From Haloarcula japonica DSM 6131 (GTDB lineage Archaea; Halobacteriota; Halobacteria; Halobacteriales; Haloarculaceae), in assembly GCF_000336635.1 (NCBI RefSeq), contig NZ_AOLY01000042.1:1-34992 (forward strand): a stretch of DNA of 34,992 bases, read 5' to 3'. Shown here piece after piece: positions 1-7,434 of the stretch. Numbering within the stretch: position 1 is the stretch's first letter; every line of letters starts with the position of its first letter. Below the pieces are notes generated by a model. That model ran no database searches and had not been told where the DNA came from. It saw only the letters and a program-made list of their open reading frames with translations. A program made the translations under genes and the position numbers.

Positions 1-875
1 TTGACCTCCTCAATGTGATCACGGACACCATCACGAACCCGGTCAGCCTGCTCACCAAACGCCGTATCCGCGATAGAGTAGACGACCGTGACGTGCTCCG
101 ACTCGGCAGCCGCTTCGAGGAGCGCCATCACGAACGAAAGCGTCTGATCGGCGAGCGTCTTGTCGCCGACAGGCGTGCCCGCGGCTTTGTTCATGTAGTC
201 GGCGATTTCGTCGATCAGAATGAGGGCCGGCTGGTCGTGCTGAGCGAAGAGTTTCGAGAGCGTCCCCTCACCGGGGGCGTCCCGGTCTTGGTCGTAGTCC
301 TTGAGGTACTCGTAGCCATCGAGCCCATAGAGCTGGTACGCGAGTTCACCCCACATCGTCCGGGTATTCGGAGCATCCGGATCGTCGTCGGCATGGCGGG
401 CATCCTTGCTATCAGCCTTCGTTCCGATGAAGACCCCCGTCGCAATATCGAGGCCCTCTGCCACCGCATCTTGATAGTCGGCCGCAAGCTCCTCGTCGCC
501 GTCCAGCAGGTAGTGCGAGAGGTCGTCAATATCTACGGGGTTCTCAGCAAGATGGTAAGAGGCAATGAGGTCGTGCGTTTTCCCACCACCGAACCGTGTG
601 TCGAGACAGAGAATGCTCGAAGTATACGAGCCGGGGTCGTACTTTGTGGTCGCCAAGAAACGCCCCGTGAGATTGGAGAGCAGCGTGCGGAGACCCTCCG
701 TGGGATAGGTCATATCGTAGAACGAGTCGGGGTCTCGATAGACTGGTGCTGCCTTCTCAGGGTTGTGGACGACAGTCGAGAGTTTCGCAGCGAACTGTTC
801 CTCTTGGAGCGAGCCGTCTAAGACGTCGTCTCGTGGCTGACAGCTTTCGAAGAGAGAAGGGTACTCACTACTCAT
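1..875 (-). CDS. DUF499-type ATP-binding protein (3' end beyond window)
   Basis: The 291 complete codons seen here are the N-terminal part of a large ATPase; the rest lies left of base 1. The N-terminus carries the block CQPRDDVL and then GSLQEEQFAAKL, which I recognise as the DUF499 signature. A P-loop FGGGKTHDLI follows, then a Walker-B-like LILIDEIADYM about 120 residues later. In bacteria and haloarchaea DUF499 proteins commonly sit beside a DUF1156 DNA methylase in predicted anti-phage loci; that partner would be outside this window, so the defence role is inference. The start ATG (873-875) lies inside the end of the upstream small gene, an 8-base overlap, implying co-translation. An 806-base antisense open frame here is a shadow: only the minus-strand product has family motifs. 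Confidence 0.85.
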   Translation of the reverse strand, partial: MSSEYPSLFESCQPRDDVLDGSLQEEQFAAKLSTVVHNPEKAAPVYRDPDSFYDMTYPTEGLRTLLSNLTGRFLATTKYDPGSYTSSILCLDTRFGGGKTHDLIASYHLAENPVDIDDLSHYLLDGDEELAADYQDAVAEGLDIATGVFIGTKADSKDARHADDDPDAPNTRTMWGELAYQLYGLDGYEYLKDYDQDRDAPGEGTLSKLFAQHDQPALILIDEIADYMNKAAGTPVGDKTLADQTLSFVMALLEAAAESEHVTVVYSIADTAFGEQADRVRDGVRDHIEEV

Positions 876-1095
876 CGATTTCCTCCGTGGGTGAGGAATC
901 GGCTTCTGGTTTGGATACGATTACGAATTCACACTCCGTGCTGTTCTCGATGATCGCCTTGGCGATCCCCTTCGACTCCGCGACATCGACCTTGATAGCG
1001 TCCCCAACCTCCGCATCGAATTGGTCGAGTTCGGGTCCCGACAGATTCACCCGGCCCGATTGGCCGGTGTTCTGTCCAATTGTCTTCTGAGTCAT
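868..1095 (-). CDS. small acidic protein, AbrB-like look, upstream of the DUF499 gene
   Basis: A protein of about 75 residues whose middle, RVNLSGPELDQFDAEVGDAI then KVDV, resembles the swapped-hairpin AbrB/MazE pattern (strand, 'evGDaikV', strand). I cannot name a family. Two starts are possible: ATG at 1107 or ATG at 1095. I chose 1095 because a TATA-like TTATAA at 1125-1130 is 30-35 bases upstream of it, closer to the usual haloarchaeal leaderless spacing than for 1107. The 3' end overlaps the DUF499 start by 8 bases, so the two form an operon. It could be an accessory or regulator of the DUF499 ATPase; this is inferred only from position. Confidence 0.65.
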   Translation of the reverse strand: MTQKTIGQNTGQSGRVNLSGPELDQFDAEVGDAIKVDVAESKGIAKAIIENSTECEFVIVSKPEADSSPTEEIDE

Positions 1096-1193
1096 CTGGA
1101 TAGTCACATCACCTAGCGGGAATGTTATAACCTTTACTTAGTCTAAGTTCCCGATTTGTAGTATGGTAGTTCTTCTATAGCCCCTCCCCCCAC

Positions 1194-1223
1194 TACCCCC
1201 TGAATACTAAGTGACTGGGGGTA
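1194..1223 (+). promoter_or_regulatory. inverted repeat TACCCCC-N16-GGGGGTA upstream of the 1239 gene
   Basis: Two perfect 7-base arms separated by 16 bases end 15 bases before the ATG at 1239. The spacer holds the TATA-like ATACTAAG at about the right distance for a leaderless start at 1239. An operator covering the core promoter is the simplest reading; the binding protein is unknown. Confidence 0.5.
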
Positions 1224-1238
1224 ATCGGTCTACTCACA

Positions 1239-2213
1239 ATGCAAATTAATCGCGGTCCTCGCGACCACCGATATGGGACGTACTGGAATCGTATCCCGGA
1301 GTGTATGCCAAGGCACGTCCCGGTAGCAGACCTGGGAGGCTTCTCCATACCCCGTAACGAGGGGGGAGTACCCTCTAGAGAGGAGTTCCCCTATCCAGTA
1401 GTCCCGGTCACCGACCAATACCAGTTACATCTGTTTCCGGCACCTGACCATATCCGGCCGATGCTGGTTCGGCTCACCGATGGCGAAGTGCTCACCGATG
1501 GTCACGAACCGTACGGATTCTGGTTGACCGTCGATGGGATTGCCGAAGCTCGAGAGACACTCATCGCACAGGCAGAGAACTATACGAACCAGACGGCACC
1601 TCGAGAGCTCGGAACCGCCCTCCAAGACGCACTCGTCACGGATGAACTGCTACACGACATCTTCTCAGAGCAACTTACTGAGAAGCTCCGTCCACCGACC
1701 GTTCGTTGGCTTCGTGACCGTACCAAGTCTGTAAGCGCAGACACTATCGAATACACCGGTGGAGCGTACGTCAAAACGGAGTGGACCATCGAGTTAGAGC
1801 CTGAATCAAACAGAGAAGAGCGATCCCCACGGACACTCGAGTTCCACACCGATGACCTCATTCAGCAGGATTCGCAACGGTTCACGGTTGATTACCGGCA
1901 GCTCTTCCGCCAGCAAATTCGATGCTCGAACACCTGGTGGACGGATCTCAGCAGATACTGGATCTCCTCGGCAACGGTCGAAGATATTGTAGACGACGAT
2001 TATCCCACAGAAGACGAATCTGCATTCTCGCTCCGCCAATCGGGGAAGGCGAAGTACCACCTCGTACAGAATGAAACTGGGACGACCGTCTGTGGTCATG
2101 AAGCCCGTTCAGGCGACACCCGGGAATTCTCCCCAGATACGCTCCCGATGCCAGCGGCACTCTGCAATCATTGTTCTAGAGAAGTCAAACGACACCTGAT
2201 TCCCAGAGAATAG
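1239..2213 (+). CDS. hypothetical protein with C-terminal Cys/His cluster
   Basis: 324 residues with no family I recognise. The N-terminal third contains VPVTDQYQLHLFPAPDHIRP and a strand-rich stretch with LTDGEVLTDGHEPYGFW. The middle is acidic and mostly helical. The C-terminus has YHLVQNETGTTVCGHE followed by ALCNHCSREV, a likely zinc-binding C...H...CxxC arrangement. It is transcribed divergently from the DUF499 operon across a 131-base spacer. Leaderless expression from the TATA-like element at 1203-1210 is plausible. Alternative internal starts exist (ATG near 1305), but the upstream residues look coding. GC is lower than in the backbone genes further right, so this block (1.2-3.2 kb) may have a separate origin. 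Confidence 0.7.
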   Translation: MQINRGPRDHRYGTYWNRIPECMPRHVPVADLGGFSIPRNEGGVPSREEFPYPVVPVTDQYQLHLFPAPDHIRPMLVRLTDGEVLTDGHEPYGFWLTVDGIAEARETLIAQAENYTNQTAPRELGTALQDALVTDELLHDIFSEQLTEKLRPPTVRWLRDRTKSVSADTIEYTGGAYVKTEWTIELEPESNREERSPRTLEFHTDDLIQQDSQRFTVDYRQLFRQQIRCSNTWWTDLSRYWISSATVEDIVDDDYPTEDESAFSLRQSGKAKYHLVQNETGTTVCGHEARSGDTREFSPDTLPMPAALCNHCSREVKRHLIPRE

Positions 2214-2345
2214 TGTCGATTCGGGCTGATCGCTGATCGTGAGAGCTGAACACGATAGAATCAGGCGATTCGCAACACCTGTTTAAACCAGACAGAAGCG
2301 GTACAGCACCAGAATATTATGACGTTCCAGTCGTGGTATCTTCGT

Positions 2346-2801
2346 ATGAGTATACCCGATCTCGCCCCGATACGAGAGTCTCTTGATGCCAGAATCGAGG
2401 AGCTGGAAGAGGAGCAAAAACGACAGGAAGAGCGGCACGAAGGAGATGGAAGCAACCCCGCGGTCTGGGACAAGGTGGAACCGAAAATTCGGCGAGATGT
2501 CGTGGAGGACTGCCAAGAGGATCTTGATGGCGTGGACGAACAAGACGAGGTTCTCCGAATATTGGCTGAATGGCGCCGTAACGAAAATCGAGAGTGGGAA
2601 TTCAACAGGAACAGTTCCAAGGTAGAGAACGAACGAAACAACATCAAGAAGGCTGAAATTCGGATCTGGAAGGAGAAGCTCATAGAACTAATTCCCGAAT
2701 CCGAATTCAAGACCTGCGGCCTCTGTGAGTCACTTCAATTGCCAAAAAGCGACCGGCGCAAGAGTCGGGGGTACGTATGGGAATGTCCTGACTGCTTCTA
2801 G
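2346..2801 (+). CDS. coiled-coil protein with C-terminal zinc ribbon
   Basis: 151 residues. The N-terminal two thirds are highly charged and heptad-like (ESLDARIEELEEEQKRQEER and later segments), indicating a long helix or coiled coil. The C-terminus carries CGLCESL then, 24 residues on, WECPDCF, a CxxC...CxxC zinc ribbon ending almost at the stop. No family recognised; such a layout suits a small nucleic-acid-binding or scaffold protein, but that is inference. I prefer ATG 2346 over 2319 because an ATATTAT element at about 2312-2318 lies some 30 bases upstream, fitting a leaderless transcript. It is followed by the 2848 gene in the same direction. Confidence 0.6.
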   Translation: MSIPDLAPIRESLDARIEELEEEQKRQEERHEGDGSNPAVWDKVEPKIRRDVVEDCQEDLDGVDEQDEVLRILAEWRRNENREWEFNRNSSKVENERNNIKKAEIRIWKEKLIELIPESEFKTCGLCESLQLPKSDRRKSRGYVWECPDCF

Positions 2802-2847
2802 TCTGGGCCCACGAACATCTATTATACTGACGACAAGAGGGGGGAGT

Positions 2848-3207
2848 ATGGGCGCATCTGATTGGGCTGGCAGGATGTGTATGCGACTAGAAGAGGAGTT
2901 TAACATAAGCGAGGACCGGGCCCTCCGTATCACGACACTCGTTCGACTACTCCGAGGAGAAGGATATGAGGATGTCTTTGGCGAGTACGGAAGCGAGCGA
3001 CACCAGAAAATCCAAGAGCAGCTGATCGACGAACTCGATAAGTCACTTCTCAAGCAGTCCGGCAATACGATCGAAGAACGCTGGAATAACCTGATGGATG
3101 AGTTGGACTGTCAAAGTCGCGCTGATAACGGAGTATACCTCATCCCCTGGAGTGAACACGAAGCCGACGACTGGCAAAATCCCGGTGTAACTAGTTCCCG
3201 CCCGTGA
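2848..3207 (+). CDS. small helical hypothetical protein
   Basis: 119 residues, acidic, predicted mostly helical, no recognised family. The chosen ATG at 2848 follows a strong purine-rich GGGGGGAG at a few bases' distance, a likely ribosome-binding site; an upstream in-frame start at 2725 would overlap the preceding gene and encodes uncharacteristic residues. The core RALRITTLVRLLRGEGYEDV looks like a paired-helix segment. The gap to the previous stop is 46 bases, so the two may be co-transcribed. Confidence 0.55.
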   Translation: MGASDWAGRMCMRLEEEFNISEDRALRITTLVRLLRGEGYEDVFGEYGSERHQKIQEQLIDELDKSLLKQSGNTIEERWNNLMDELDCQSRADNGVYLIPWSEHEADDWQNPGVTSSRP

Positions 3208-3366
3208 CCTGATTCCGGAAATCCCGGAAGCCTTGAATTTCCACTAACAGGAATCGCGTTACTGCGAGAGGATTTTGTTAGGTTCGAGGGGGCTAATTGG
3301 GGTGTTTCCGGAAGCAACCCGGTCACGTTTTTAGTACTAGCCAGAAAACCAGTCTATCAATCAAAG

Positions 3367-4395
3367 ATGATCCGCGATGCTCGCGTTCTCCGCGCCGGGT
3401 TCGTCCCTCGGGAAGTTGAGCATCGCGACGCTGAGGTCAACCACCTCTCCAGCGTCCTCGAGCCCATCACGAACGGTGAACCCGCCGACACGGCTATCGT
3501 CACCGGGCCCAGCGGCGCCGGCAAGACCTGCATCTCGCAGTTCGTCACCGAACGCCTACGTGAGGAGGTGCTCGACGTCGAGGCCACCTACGTCAACTGC
3601 TGGCGTAACTACACCCGATTTCGGACACTCTACCAGATCCTCGACGACCTCGGCGCGACCATCGACATCCACCGGCAGTCGACGCCCCACGACGAACTCG
3701 TCGATCGCCTCCAGCAGCACGACGGCCCGCGAACCGTCGTCATCCTCGACGAGGTCGACCAGCTGGAGGACCCCAGCGTCATTTACGATCTCCACAGCCT
3801 CCCGCAGTTCGCGATCATCTGCATCGCGAACAAGGAAGAGGAGCTGTTCAGCCGCGTCGACGACCGCCTCGTGAGCCGGCTGCGCTCCAGCGAACACGTC
3901 CGGATGGACAAGTACCACGACGAGCAGCTGTACGATATCCTGAGTGCGCGGGCGAAGTGGGGGCTCGACGAGAACGTCATCACCGACGACCAGCTCTACC
4001 GGATCGCCGATGCAGCCGCCGGCGACGCCCGCCTCGCTATCGGCATCCTTCGAACAGCCGCCGGCAAGGCTGACCGCGAGAACCAGGAGCGGATCACCAA
4101 CGACATCCTCCTGGACGCCGCCGAGGATGCCCGGGCCCAGATTAAGCAGAAGAGCATCGATTCACTCACGCCACACCAGCGCGTCGTTTACAACATTGTT
4201 CGCGATCACGAGCCACTCGGGCCGAGCGAGATTCACGACCGCTATACCGAGAAGGTCGACGATCCTCGGACGAAACGGACAGTGCGGACGTATCTCTCCA
4301 AGATGGTCCAGTACAACCTCGTCGATGCGGAAGGCACGAGCCGGGACCGGGAGTACTCACTCGTCGGTTCGGAAGCTGCGTCGCCGATGCAGTAA
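3367..4395 (+). CDS. orc: Orc1/Cdc6 family replication initiator (first copy)
   Basis: 342 residues, an AAA+ ATPase that recognises origin DNA and loads the replicative helicase in archaea. Visible motifs: Walker A GPSGAGKT at residues 47-54, Walker B VVILDEVDQ with the acidic pair near 128-131, a sensor-1-type asparagine in CIANKEE near 155, and a sensor-2 block GDARLAIGILR near 219-229. A C-terminal winged-helix region follows from about residue 270 (PLGPSEIHDRY, RTVRTYLSKM). Length is on the short side for the family, typical of plasmid-borne paralogues. A TATA-like TTTTAGTAC at 3328-3336 precedes the ATG with little room for a leader. It lies upstream of the repeat array at 4.66-4.93 kb and of a second orc in the same direction, so either initiator could act on that origin. 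Confidence 0.92.
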   Translation: MIRDARVLRAGFVPREVEHRDAEVNHLSSVLEPITNGEPADTAIVTGPSGAGKTCISQFVTERLREEVLDVEATYVNCWRNYTRFRTLYQILDDLGATIDIHRQSTPHDELVDRLQQHDGPRTVVILDEVDQLEDPSVIYDLHSLPQFAIICIANKEEELFSRVDDRLVSRLRSSEHVRMDKYHDEQLYDILSARAKWGLDENVITDDQLYRIADAAAGDARLAIGILRTAAGKADRENQERITNDILLDAAEDARAQIKQKSIDSLTPHQRVVYNIVRDHEPLGPSEIHDRYTEKVDDPRTKRTVRTYLSKMVQYNLVDAEGTSRDREYSLVGSEAASPMQ

Positions 4396-4521
4396 TATCC
4401 TGTCTCCGATTGGGTGAGATCGAGCGGCAATCAAGCGAACCCTTGCGGAATCGCGAAACGCCGAAATCACGGGATACTAGTACTGAGTGCCGACTGCGAA
4501 TCGAGCATAGGCCATGAGCAG

Positions 4522-4561
4522 TTAACCAACAGACGGTTAATACATACGATTTGTTGGTTAA
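4522..4561. repeat. split palindrome TTAACCAACA/TGTTGGTTAA, copy A
   Basis: Arms at 4522-4531 and 4552-4561 are perfect and extend to 11 bases (flanking G and C), with a 20-base spacer. It lies between the two orc genes, upstream of the origin-like repeats. One of seven copies in the window. Confidence 0.85.
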
Positions 4562-4663
4562 CCGAAAGAGGTCCACGGTCATCATCGACTGGTGTCGGGA
4601 AGGGTAGATTTCGACTGGAATATCGGCCAGGCAACGATGGTAGCAGGGAGAGGGCGACCAGAG

Positions 4664-4681
4664 TTGCCAGTATTGCCAATA
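4664..4681 (+). repeat. tandem degenerate half-repeats TTGCCAGTA/TTGCCAATA
   Basis: Two adjacent 9-base units match the 3' half of the origin-type repeat. They form the left edge of the array upstream of the second orc gene. Confidence 0.5.
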
Positions 4682-4707
4682 ATACCGTCGTTTAAGTACC
4701 TCTCTCA

Positions 4708-4725
4708 CTCCACCATTGCCAGTAA
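4708..4725 (+). repeat. origin-type repeat (ORB-like), left copy 1
   Basis: CTCCACCATTGCCAGTAA, followed after C by GAGGGG. It points toward the AT-rich core and the second orc gene. Confidence 0.7.
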
Positions 4726-4866
4726 CGAGGGGAGAATGGACGGGAGGGCAGAAACTGTCACGTCTCTAGTCTAGTTACTGTTATCTAAACCTACTACAAC
4801 TAGTGGAGTTTTCGTTAGTGCGGGTATGGTTTAACGTACAATGTATTAAGAGTATCGCTAATTAGA

Positions 4867-4887
4867 GAGGGGGTCGTTGACCCCCTC
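4867..4887. repeat. perfect GC hairpin next to the AT-rich core
   Basis: Nine-base arms GAGGGGGTC and GACCCCCTC with a GTT loop. It sits at the inner edge of the left repeat array, where an origin could need a structural element; no T-run follows, so it is not a terminator. Confidence 0.7.
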
Positions 4888-4903
4888 CAGTTGTTGCAAA
4901 GGT

Positions 4904-4921
4904 TTACTGGCAATAGTGGAG
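4904..4921 (-). repeat. origin-type repeat (ORB-like), left copy 2
   Basis: Complement of CTCCACTATTGCCAGTAA, in inverted orientation to the copy at 4708. A 22-base stretch around it (4903-4924) is identical to 6478-6499 on the other side of the orc gene. Confidence 0.75.
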
Positions 4922-5000
4922 TGTGTGTGTTTTATAAGTGGATGCGACACTGGCATAATTGGTTCGAGTGGTGGGTTAGTGGTGATACTGGAACCCATGG

Positions 5001-5007
5001 TTTTATG
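5001..5007 (+). promoter_or_regulatory. TATA box of the second orc gene
   Basis: TTTTATG centred 29 bases before the ATG at 5033, the spacing of leaderless haloarchaeal transcripts. This favours ATG 5033 over a TTG at 5021. Confidence 0.5.
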
Positions 5008-5032
5008 ATGGTTCTTCGTCTTGAGTCCGCCT

Positions 5033-6289
5033 ATGGGCCGATTCAATCGAGAATCGTTCATCATCCAAGACAAAGACGTCCTCCGGGATGATTACCAGCC
5101 AGAGACACTCGAGGAGCGGGACGAAGAACTCGACGAATATGCGGCCGCTCTCCGTCCCGTCATTCAGGGCTGGCAACCGAACAACGTCTTTCTCTATGGC
5201 GTTACCGGCGTCGGGAAGACAGCTGCTACGCACGATCTTCTTGAGGAGCTGCAAGAATCCGCCGGAGAGTACGACGACGTCGATCTCAACGTTATTGAAC
5301 TCAACTGTACTGGCTGCACCACATCCTATCAGGTAGCGGTCAATCTCGTGAACGAGATTCGCTCTCCTTCTCACCCTCTCACCACAGTCTCGTCTTCGCG
5401 CGAACCGATGAGCGAAACCGGGTATCAACAAAAACGCATCTTCAACGAACTCTACAACGACCTTGAGTCGATCGGTGGGACTATTCTCGTGGTTCTGGAC
5501 GAGATCGATAACATCGGCTCGGATGACGATATTCTGTACGAGCTTCCACGAGCACGCTCGCAATTGGATCTCGATGTGAAAATCGGTGTGGTCGGCATCT
5601 CGAACGACTTCAAGTTCCGAGAAAACCTCTCTCCGAAAGTCAAGGACACTCTCTGCGAAGAGGAAATCTTGTTCCCTCCGTACGACGCGACTGAACTGCA
5701 GAATATTCTCAAGCACCGAGCCGATATCGCGCTCTACGACGATGTCCTCGAATCAGATGTAATCCCATTGTGCGCAGCATTCTCTGCACAGGACTCGGGA
5801 TCTGCTCGGCAGGCATTACGGTTACTCCGGAAAGCAGCTGATATCGCCGAGAACGACGCGATGGCGGGTGGAGAGGCGAAAATCACCGAAGACCACGTTC
5901 GGGAGGCCGAGCATCAGATCCAACGACAACAGGTTGTCGAAGGGATGCATTCGTTGACCCGGCAGGGGCAATATGTATTGCTGACTGTCTGTCAGCTAGC
6001 GGCAGAGGGAGAAACACCCGAACGGACGAAACTGATCTATGAGCGCTATCGAGAGGTTCTTCGTAATCACGGCAGTGAACCACTGAAACGCAGGCGAGTA
6101 CACGACCACCTGTCGGATTTGAGCCTCCACGGGATCTTACGGTTGGTCGACTCGTCGAGTGGACGCGGGAACTACAACGAATACGAGCTTGATGTCTCTC
6201 TGTCGTCGGCCCTCGACGCACTCGAGAGCGAACTAGGTGAGCTCAACGACATTCGTGAAACTGCCAAGCGGCATCGGGTTCTGGAGTGA
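5033..6289 (+). CDS. orc: Orc1/Cdc6 family replication initiator (second copy, origin-linked)
   Basis: 418 residues with the AAA+ core of archaeal initiators: Walker A GVTGVGKT at 56-63, Walker B ILVVLDEIDN with DEID at 156-159, sensor-1 asparagine in GISNDFKF near 191, and a sensor-2 block GSARQALRLLRKA near 260. The C-terminal winged helix starts around residue 310 (SLTRQGQYVLLTVCQLA, RRVHDHLSDLSLHGIL). The N-terminal SFIIQDKDVLRDDYQPE is typical of haloarchaeal Orc proteins. It is flanked on both sides by ORB-like repeats, so it is the best candidate for the initiator of this replicon. I start it at ATG 5033 because of the TATA box 29 bases upstream. It is clearly diverged from the first orc, not a recent duplicate. 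Confidence 0.95.
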   Translation: MGRFNRESFIIQDKDVLRDDYQPETLEERDEELDEYAAALRPVIQGWQPNNVFLYGVTGVGKTAATHDLLEELQESAGEYDDVDLNVIELNCTGCTTSYQVAVNLVNEIRSPSHPLTTVSSSREPMSETGYQQKRIFNELYNDLESIGGTILVVLDEIDNIGSDDDILYELPRARSQLDLDVKIGVVGISNDFKFRENLSPKVKDTLCEEEILFPPYDATELQNILKHRADIALYDDVLESDVIPLCAAFSAQDSGSARQALRLLRKAADIAENDAMAGGEAKITEDHVREAEHQIQRQQVVEGMHSLTRQGQYVLLTVCQLAAEGETPERTKLIYERYREVLRNHGSEPLKRRRVHDHLSDLSLHGILRLVDSSSGRGNYNEYELDVSLSSALDALESELGELNDIRETAKRHRVLE

Positions 6290-6325
6290 CTTCTCAACCG
6301 CCAACACCAGTACTGCCAATACCCT

Positions 6326-6343
6326 CTCCACTTTTGCCAGTAA
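6326..6343 (+). repeat. origin-type repeat, right copy 1
   Basis: CTCCACTTTTGCCAGTAA, one mismatch from the copies at 4904 and 6479. Confidence 0.65.
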
Positions 6344-6379
6344 CCGCGCAACCGTCAGTGCCAGTTTATCCAGTACCCT

Positions 6380-6397
6380 CTCCGGTGTTGCCAGTAA
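6380..6397 (+). repeat. origin-type repeat, right copy 2
   Basis: CTCCGGTGTTGCCAGTAA; the 3' part TTGCCAGTAA is intact while the 5' part has diverged. Confidence 0.55.
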
Positions 6398-6478
6398 CTC
6401 CCTGCCCCAATCAATCCGACTAGTTACTACCAGGACCACCGTTGCCAATTTCATCTAATAGCGTCTTACCCTCCGATT

Positions 6479-6496
6479 TTACTGGCAATAGTGGAG
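6479..6496 (-). repeat. origin-type repeat, right copy 3 (inverted)
   Basis: Complement of CTCCACTATTGCCAGTAA, identical to the copy at 4904-4921 over a 22-base block and in the same orientation. A GGAGGG follows in its own reading direction. Confidence 0.75.
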
Positions 6497-6743
6497 TGTC
6501 TGACAAAATCTAAACGACATTTCATTTACGAGCATTTGCAATCGCTCTCCAGTGGACTACTTATCCCGTGAGGGTTCGTGGTTCGAAGACCCAATCTTGC
6601 ACGGATTCACCCCCGCACTTACTACTCGAAAACGGGGGATGTCTTCCTGTTCGAGTTCATTTGTTGTCTGGGCCATCGGTGAACAGGATTTCGTGGAGAA
6701 ACGACAGAAACGTCGGGGGTGGGAGTAACCGATTCGTCTCTGT

Positions 6744-7341
6744 CTACGGGTATTCCTGATCACTCACGAGAGCCTCGGTACACTCGACGAGGTCGTCCTC
6801 AGTCGTCCACCGGCAGAGACGCCTAGCATCGTTGAGCATCTCGAAGATCGCGGTCTGCATTCCACTGTAGGGACTCTCGACGGCTACGTTTGTGTCGATC
6901 GCGTCCACATCTATCGTATTGTACGTCGTGTTTGAACACGTGCGTCTTCGCGAAGTACTCCTCAAGGGCTGTGAAGTAGCCCTGCTCGACGAGGAAGCAG
7001 CCCTGGGCGTGTTCGGTGACGCCCAGGATGACGTCTGTATGATCGGCGAGCAGCCGGAACTTGAGGTAGGTATTCGTCCACTCGCTTCGAATGTCGATCA
7101 TCAGGAACGCGTACGCACCGGGCTGTCGGTTGAGGCGATCTTTTACGAGCTGGAGAGGACGGATTTCGGGTTTCCCGTAGCTGCCGAGGACAAAGTACGA
7201 ATTCTCAGCTGAGAAGATCGGCGTGAGCTCCGCAACACTCTGTTTCAGCGCTTCGTATTCTTCCGGTGTGGGTGAGGCTTCGTGCAGATACTCGTCGGCT
7301 TTCTCGACGAGTTCGTCGACAGTGACCGGATCCTCACTCAT
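6744..7341 (-). pseudogene. frameshifted Rossmann-like (possibly DUF7509) protein
   Basis: Two overlapping minus-strand frames make one protein. The first (from ATG 7341) reads through a Rossmann-like block: SYFVLGSYGKPEIRPLQLV, AYAFLMIDIRSEW, LKFRLLADHTDVILGV and GCFLVEQGYF. It stays in register until about base 6920 (FKHDVQY) and then turns basic and meaningless. The other frame takes over exactly there with IDVDAIDTNVAVESPYSGM and a sensible acidic C-terminus ending at 6744. One extra base near 6912-6935 explains the shift. The N-terminal part resembles a haloarchaeal family with a nucleoside deoxyribosyltransferase/TIR-like fold that I recall as DUF7509; this is unverified. It could be a true pseudogene or a sequencing error. 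An upstream ATG at 7413 is an alternative start. It follows the DUF6788 gene in the same direction. Confidence 0.65.
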
Positions 7342-7434
7342 CAACTCGGGACTTCTCTCGTACCCTGCGTCTTTCACTTCGCAGACGGGGTGTCTCCCCG
7401 AACAACTGGCCATCCGACTGAGGTACTAGTCCGT

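Larger units (their letters stand above)
4664..4924. other. putative replication origin, left repeat array with AT-rich core
   Basis: Two full-length copies of an 18-base repeat face each other: CTCCACCATTGCCAGTAA on plus (4708-4725) and the complement of CTCCACTATTGCCAGTAA (4904-4921). Between them the sequence is strikingly AT-rich for this genome (about 4755-4868), followed by a perfect GC hairpin. Each copy is followed in its own orientation by a G-run, as in haloarchaeal origin recognition boxes. The orc gene begins about 110 bases downstream. Inverted initiator-binding boxes bracketing an unwinding element beside orc is the standard layout of archaeal origins; activity itself is inferred. 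The rest of the 4396-5032 gap holds palindrome copy A, half-repeats and the orc promoter, and I see no gene in it. Confidence 0.7.
6311..6499. other. right-hand origin repeat array downstream of the second orc gene
   Basis: After the orc stop come a degenerate TACTGCCAATA (6311-6321), full plus-strand copies at 6326-6343 and 6380-6397, a degenerate CCACCGTTGCCAATT (6436-6450) and a minus-strand copy at 6479-6496. The repeats therefore bracket the orc gene, and this array again contains copies facing each other. The remainder of the gene-free stretch 6290-6743 (about 6500-6743) shows no convincing gene, RNA or repeat; two overlapping short open frames there lack coding character. Confidence 0.65.

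Noticed and set aside
15-821. 268-residue plus-strand open frame at the left edge
   Set aside because: It is antisense to the DUF499 ATPase, whose minus-strand product has the P-loop and family signature; the plus-strand product has none.
3208-3366. repeats of TTCCGGAA type upstream of the first orc as a second origin
   Set aside because: Only short, irregular matches (about 3214-3231 and 3306-3313); no array or AT-rich core.
6560-6610. tRNA-like GGTTCGAAGACCC segment
   Set aside because: The loop resembles a T-loop, but stem bases do not pair and no anticodon or acceptor stem can be drawn around it.
6557-6763. two overlapping short open frames on opposite strands
   Set aside because: Neither has acidic haloarchaeal composition, a promoter or any recognisable motif; probably non-coding.
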